A stretch of DNA of 8,291 nucleotides, taken from NCBI GenBank assembly GCA_017421885.1, contig JAFOHJ010000304.1, forward strand, positions 1 through 8,291. The letters run 5' to 3'. The DNA is from Clostridia bacterium (GTDB lineage: Bacteria > Bacillota_A > Clostridia > Oscillospirales > Butyricicoccaceae). Each line of letters opens with the position of its first letter. Position 1 is the first letter of the stretch. Shown in pieces: positions 6,702 through 8,291 of the stretch. The position numbers and the translations under genes were made by a program. The notes beneath the pieces were generated by a model. The model was not told the DNA's origin. It saw only the letters and a list, made by a program, of their open reading frames with translations, and ran no database searches.

Positions 6702-6770
6702 AAGACACATACAGCAACTCATTTGCTTGAATAGCTCCCATCTTTTAAATGGAATTAATGAATGTGTCTT
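6702..6770 (+). ncRNA. Three-helix structured spacer between tRNA-Val and tRNA-Gln
   Basis: AAGACACAT (6702-6710) pairs perfectly over 9 bp with ATGTGTCTT (6762-6770). Inside are two hairpins: AGCAA/TTGCT (6713-6717, 6723-6727) and CCAT/ATGG (6738-6741, 6749-6752). Together they make a three-way junction exactly filling the spacer. It may hold the two tRNAs apart for RNase processing or be a small RNA in its own right. No ORF with a ribosome site is present. Confidence 0.4.
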
Positions 6771-6778
6771 GTAAATAT

Positions 6779-6852
6779 TGGGGATTTGTGTAATGGTAGC
6801 ACGCAACACTTTGGATGTTGTTGTAGAGGTTCGAGTCCTCTATCCCCAGCCA
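6779..6852 (+). tRNA. tRNA-Gln (anticodon TTG), CCA encoded
   Basis: Acceptor TGGGGAT (6779-6785) pairs with ATCCCCA (6842-6848); the T1-A72 pair and discriminator G6849 are typical of tRNA-Gln. CCA is at 6850-6852. D-stem GTGT/GCAC has one wobble. The anticodon stem CAACA/TGTTG encloses CTTTGGA with TTG at 6811-6813. The T-arm is AGAGG-TTCGAGT-CCTCT. Its D-arm and 3' end closely match the suppressor tRNA at 7457. Confidence 0.94.
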
Positions 6853-6876
6853 ACCCGATTGAAAAGGTGAAAAAAA

Positions 6877-7083
6877 ATGTATATTTGTCCAACCTGTAAT
6901 AAAGAATGTGAAACAGAAGAAATTCTTGTAAAACATTTTCTCAAATGCTGGAAAACAGAACATCCATCGCATCAGTCAAAACCCGCTCCTCGAAGTGCTG
7001 ATATTAACACCAGAGAAGTGGATAATGATATTATGGATTTTTTTAATTCGTTCCAACAGGAGGGAGTATGCGAGAGGCATTAA
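6877..7083 (+). CDS. Small zinc-finger protein, unknown function
   Basis: The 68-residue product begins MYICPTCNKECETEEILVKH and then FLKC, giving C4-x2-C7-x12-H20-x3-C24, a C2HC zinc finger of the single-finger type. An extra cysteine lies at 11. Residues 25-50 are Lys/Pro/Ser-rich and probably flexible; the C-terminus (DNDIMDFFNSFQQEG) is an acidic helix. AAAGGTG (6863-6869) is 7 nt before ATG 6877. The stop TAA (7081-7083) lies inside the next gene, a 16-nt overlap, so the two are likely translated together. Small finger proteins in phages often bind nucleic acid or host transcription proteins, but here no target can be named. It sits between tRNA-Gln and the suppressor tRNA in the same apparent transcript. 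Confidence 0.75.
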   Translation: MYICPTCNKECETEEILVKHFLKCWKTEHPSHQSKPAPRSADINTREVDNDIMDFFNSFQQEGVCERH

Positions 7084-7421
7084 TTAAAACTCATCTTATT
7101 ATTACCGATATTCACGATGAATATCATATGAAATGGTGCGGTAAGATACGCGAAGCTGATCCCGCTTTTAATGAAAAGGGTTTGCCTATGTTCGCTATCA
7201 TTGGTAGCGATAAGCGTATTAATGTCAGCACTGTTAATATGTCGCATTTGGAAAAGTGTGCGAAAGCATTGACGAGTCCAAAAGGTCGTTCAGCTGTGTC
7301 TACGGATAATGCTCGAGTGTATATCGTTGAAAAGAACGGTAATGAGAAGCTTCTGGGCGTGATGACTCATAATAGAGTCAAAAAGTTCGCTCCGATGTAT
7401 GATAAAGTCGGGATGAAGTGA
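7068..7421 (+). CDS. Unknown 117-residue protein coupled to the zinc-finger gene
   Basis: I do not recognise this protein. It is 117 residues, mixed alpha/beta in appearance, and basic toward the end. The N-terminal part has IKTHLIITDIHDEYHMKWCG, the middle MFAIIGSDKRINVSTVNMSH followed by LEKCAKALTSPKGRSAV, and the end ARVYIVEKNGNEKLLGVMTH then NRVKKFAPMYDKV. The alternating hydrophobic strands could form a small beta sheet. There is no signal peptide, membrane segment or clear motif. AGGAGG (7058-7063) lies 4 nt before ATG 7068, inside the end of the zinc-finger gene, so coupling is likely. The stop is TGA and the suppressor tRNA follows after a 35-nt hairpin spacer. Position suggests a role tied to translation or tRNA, but this is only context. 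Confidence 0.72.
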   Translation: MREALIKTHLIITDIHDEYHMKWCGKIREADPAFNEKGLPMFAIIGSDKRINVSTVNMSHLEKCAKALTSPKGRSAVSTDNARVYIVEKNGNEKLLGVMTHNRVKKFAPMYDKVGMK

Positions 7422-7454
7422 ATGCCGTGCCTCGGTCATCCGATCGGTCGGCAT
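7422..7454 (+). other. Hairpin just before the suppressor tRNA
   Basis: ATGCCG (7422-7427) pairs perfectly with CGGCAT (7449-7454), and inside TCGG/CCGA (7432-7435, 7440-7443) forms a second stem around TCAT. The structure fills the gap between the TGA of the 117-residue gene and the tRNA 5' end. It could help isolate the tRNA 5' leader for RNase P cleavage; this is inference. Confidence 0.4.
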
Positions 7455-7456
7455 AT

Positions 7457-7547
7457 CGGGGTGTAGTGTAATGGTTAGCACGCCGGTCTCTAAAACCGGA
7501 GCCCTTTGAAGGCAATAGTCTGAGTTCGAACCTCAGCACCCCAGCCA
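7457..7547 (+). tRNA. Amber suppressor tRNA (anticodon CTA), long variable arm, CCA encoded
   Basis: The cloverleaf is nearly complete. CGGGGTG (7457-7463) pairs with CACCCCA (7537-7543) except for a C1 x A72 mismatch; G73 is 7544 and CCA is 7545-7547. D-stem GTGT/GCAC has one wobble. The anticodon stem CCGGT (7483-7487) with ACCGG (7495-7499) is perfect and encloses CTCTAAA, putting CTA at 7490-7492, which reads the codon UAG. The T-arm CTGAG-TTCGAAC-CTCAG is perfect. The variable region (7500-7519) is 20 nt with a GCC/GGC stem, making it class II. Acceptor features (weak 1-72, G2-C71, G3-C70, G73), G10 and T35 fit glutamine identity, and D-arm and 3' end match the neighbouring tRNA-Gln. The long variable arm plus G73 would also suit serine. 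It is not a pyrrolysine tRNA, which has a very short variable loop. Confidence 0.88.
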
Positions 7548-7940
7548 AAGGTCTGATGCTTGCCTAATTGAAGAAGCATTTGCCTGAGCCTAAATAAAAA
7601 GAAGCTTTGGTAGTTGCATACAAAAGCCATAATGTATGCCGTGTAGGGAAACGAAAGCATCCTTTATCTGTGGTAGTTTAATATTATATAAACTGATGCG
7701 GCGGTATTATTGTTAAATTAGATTTACAACATAAGGAGTGTCCGACCTTAATCCACGGTAATAAGGGCCGCAATGAACTGGGGTCTTATGTTGGGTAATG
7801 AGTTATAAATAAGAAGTTGAAAATCCTCGAGGTAAGCTCATATAATATAGATAGAGTGGTGAGGCGAGGCATACGAGGCGACGCGTAGCGTCAGCGACTA
7901 TGGTGTAGAGGGTTGATGGTTCTTATCTTATAACTCATTA
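7548..7940 (+). ncRNA. Large structured noncoding RNA candidate (ROOL/GOLLD-like setting)
   Basis: About 390 nt without a credible ORF is packed with perfect helices. These are ATGCTT/AAGCAT (7556-7561, 7574-7579), GCATACA/TGTATGC (7616-7622, 7633-7639), GCATC/GATGC (7657-7661, 7695-7699) directly stacked on AGTTTA/TAAACT (7675-7680, 7689-7694), CAACATAAG/CTTATGTTG (7727-7735, 7785-7793) enclosing CCTTA/TAAGG (7746-7750, 7762-7766), and a closing 3' domain. The 3' domain is a 20-bp helix, TAATGAGTTATAA (7796-7808) with 7928-7940 plus ATAAGAA (7809-7815) with 7920-7926 and one bulged C. Inside it are AATCCTC/GAGGGTT (7822-7828, 7908-7914) and GACGC/GCGTC (7880-7884, 7888-7892). It directly follows the suppressor tRNA. 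Large ornate RNAs beside tRNA genes in Firmicutes phages are known (ROOL, GOLLD), but I cannot match the sequence to either. No intron or RNase P signature was convincing. Confidence 0.6.
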
Positions 7941-7955
7941 TTTTTATATTTTTTT
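7796..7955 (+). terminator. Terminator-like closing helix and T-run of the structured RNA
   Basis: The 20-bp helix closing the last domain of the structured RNA ends at 7940 and is followed at once by TTTTTATATTTTTTT (7941-7955). The loop is a 104-nt folded domain, far larger than in a normal terminator, so true termination may need that domain to fold. The T-run merges with the -35 box of the next promoter. Confidence 0.45.
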
Positions 7956-7982
7956 GACTTTTTACAAAAATTATGATATAAT
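7954..7982 (+). promoter_or_regulatory. Sigma-70-type promoter for the TAG-containing gene
   Basis: TTGACT (7954-7959), a 17-nt spacer and a perfect TATAAT (7977-7982), close to the host consensus. It is nearly a copy of the promoter at 6298-6326, including AAAAATTATG before the -10 and AAAGT after it. Transcription should begin near 7989. Confidence 0.88.
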
Positions 7983-7988
7983 ATATAC

Positions 7989-8063
7989 ATAAAGTAAAAG
8001 AGATATGCTCTTGCAGCTTAGGTAGTTTAGTTTGCTCGAGAGCTCCAGTAGAGGAGAATGATT
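7989..8063 (+). promoter_or_regulatory. Leader of the TAG-containing gene
   Basis: The leader is about 75 nt. AAGAG/CTCTT (7998-8002, 8008-8012) forms a short hairpin near its start. CTCC (8043-8046) can pair with GGAG (8053-8056), part of the Shine-Dalgarno GAGGAG (8051-8056), so weak control of initiation is possible. The site is 7 nt before ATG 8064. Confidence 0.35.
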
Positions 8064-8291
8064 ATGGATAGAAATCAAATTCTAACTGAATATGATAAAA
8101 TGAGATAGAATATTTCTACCTCTAAAGATAAATATCTTGAAACAATATTCAAATATATTAAAGGGTATTTTGCTACAGATAAGTCTCTTTGGGTTTGGGA
8201 AGAATTTTATGAAGAATTAGAGCACTTAATTTTTGGCTCTTTAACTGAAACATATGCGATAACTGCCGCGGCAGTTAAATCGATCTATGGC
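8064..8291 (+). CDS. Unknown protein with in-frame TAG at codon 15 (partial, runs off the window)
   Basis: From ATG 8064 the frame reads MDRNQILTEYDKMR, then TAG (8106-8108), then stays open for 61 codons to the window edge (NISTSKDKYLETIFKYIKGY, then FATDKSLWVWEEFYEELEHL and onward). A strong promoter, a 75-nt leader and GAGGAG with ideal 7-nt spacing all point to a real gene. An in-frame ATG at 8058 is too close to the ribosome site. With TAG read as stop the product is a useless 14-residue peptide; with TAG read by the upstream CTA tRNA it is at least 76 residues. The visible part is helical, aromatic-rich and of no family I know. Alternatives are a decayed gene or a deliberate leader peptide, but the intact expression signals and long open frame favour recoding. 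Confidence 0.72.

Noticed and set aside
7457..7547. Pyrrolysine or leucine tRNA
   Set aside because: A tRNA-Pyl has a very short variable loop, and this one has 20 nt. The anticodon stem fixes CTA, so it cannot decode leucine codons, and G73 is wrong for leucine.
7587..7680. Short open frames in the noncoding region, even when TAG is read as sense
   Set aside because: The longest is about 25 codons with no start codon and no ribosome site, and every frame is broken by TAA or TGA.
7817..7846. Internal promoter TTGAAA-18-TATAAT within the structured RNA
   Set aside because: Boxes look fair, but they lie within paired segments of the proposed RNA, the region is AT-rich, and they lack the flanking pattern shared by the two confident promoters.
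5397..7950. A group I intron housing the GIY-YIG endonuclease
   Set aside because: I saw weak look-alikes of group I Q and R segments (AATCCTCGAGG at 7822 and GCGACTA at 7894), but no matching P and S segments and no downstream TAGTC for P7, and no exon resumption.
1..8291. CRISPR array or insertion sequence
   Set aside because: I saw no regularly spaced repeats, no transposase, and no terminal inverted repeats with target duplication. The inverted repeats present are short RNA-type stems.

Overview
The window looks like part of a double-stranded DNA phage (or prophage) of a Gram-positive, probably gut Bacillota, host. All convincing genes are on the + strand. The Shine-Dalgarno sites are strong and Firmicutes-like, the capsid protein looks like the N4-gp56 family, and the gene order is that of a phage head module. 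I worked by eye only: family names are from recognition and no search was run.

Region 1 (1-5396) is GC-rich and holds the head module: the tail end of an upstream gene (probably large terminase), a long P22-type portal protein, a scaffold-like protein, the major capsid protein, a small 83-residue protein, a head-completion/adaptor-like protein, and the first 100 residues of what looks like a larger tail/structural protein. A strong terminator lies at 4618-4645. The scaffold and capsid proteins begin with almost the same 13 residues, and the capsid ribosome site can be closed by an 8-bp stem.

Region 2 (5397-8291) is AT-rich and abruptly different. The tail-protein frame is left mid-gene and does not visibly resume. 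The region holds tRNA-Pro(TGG), a GIY-YIG endonuclease, a terminator fused to a consensus promoter, a DUF2508-like small protein, tRNA-Val(TAC), tRNA-Gln(TTG), a small zinc-finger protein coupled to an unknown 117-residue protein, a tRNA with anticodon CTA (amber suppressor), about 400 nt of densely structured noncoding sequence ending in a terminator-like helix, and a second near-identical promoter driving an ORF with an in-frame TAG at codon 15.

The most interesting reading is a stop-codon recoding system. One transcription unit (about 6298 to 7950) would deliver three tRNAs, including a UAG-reading tRNA, together with a large structured RNA. The next unit starts with a gene that needs UAG to be read as an amino acid. 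None of the genes whose end is visible uses TAG as its stop; all end in TAA or TGA. The structured RNA lies directly after tRNA genes, the setting known for the phage-associated ROOL and GOLLD RNAs, but I cannot assign it to either family from sequence alone.
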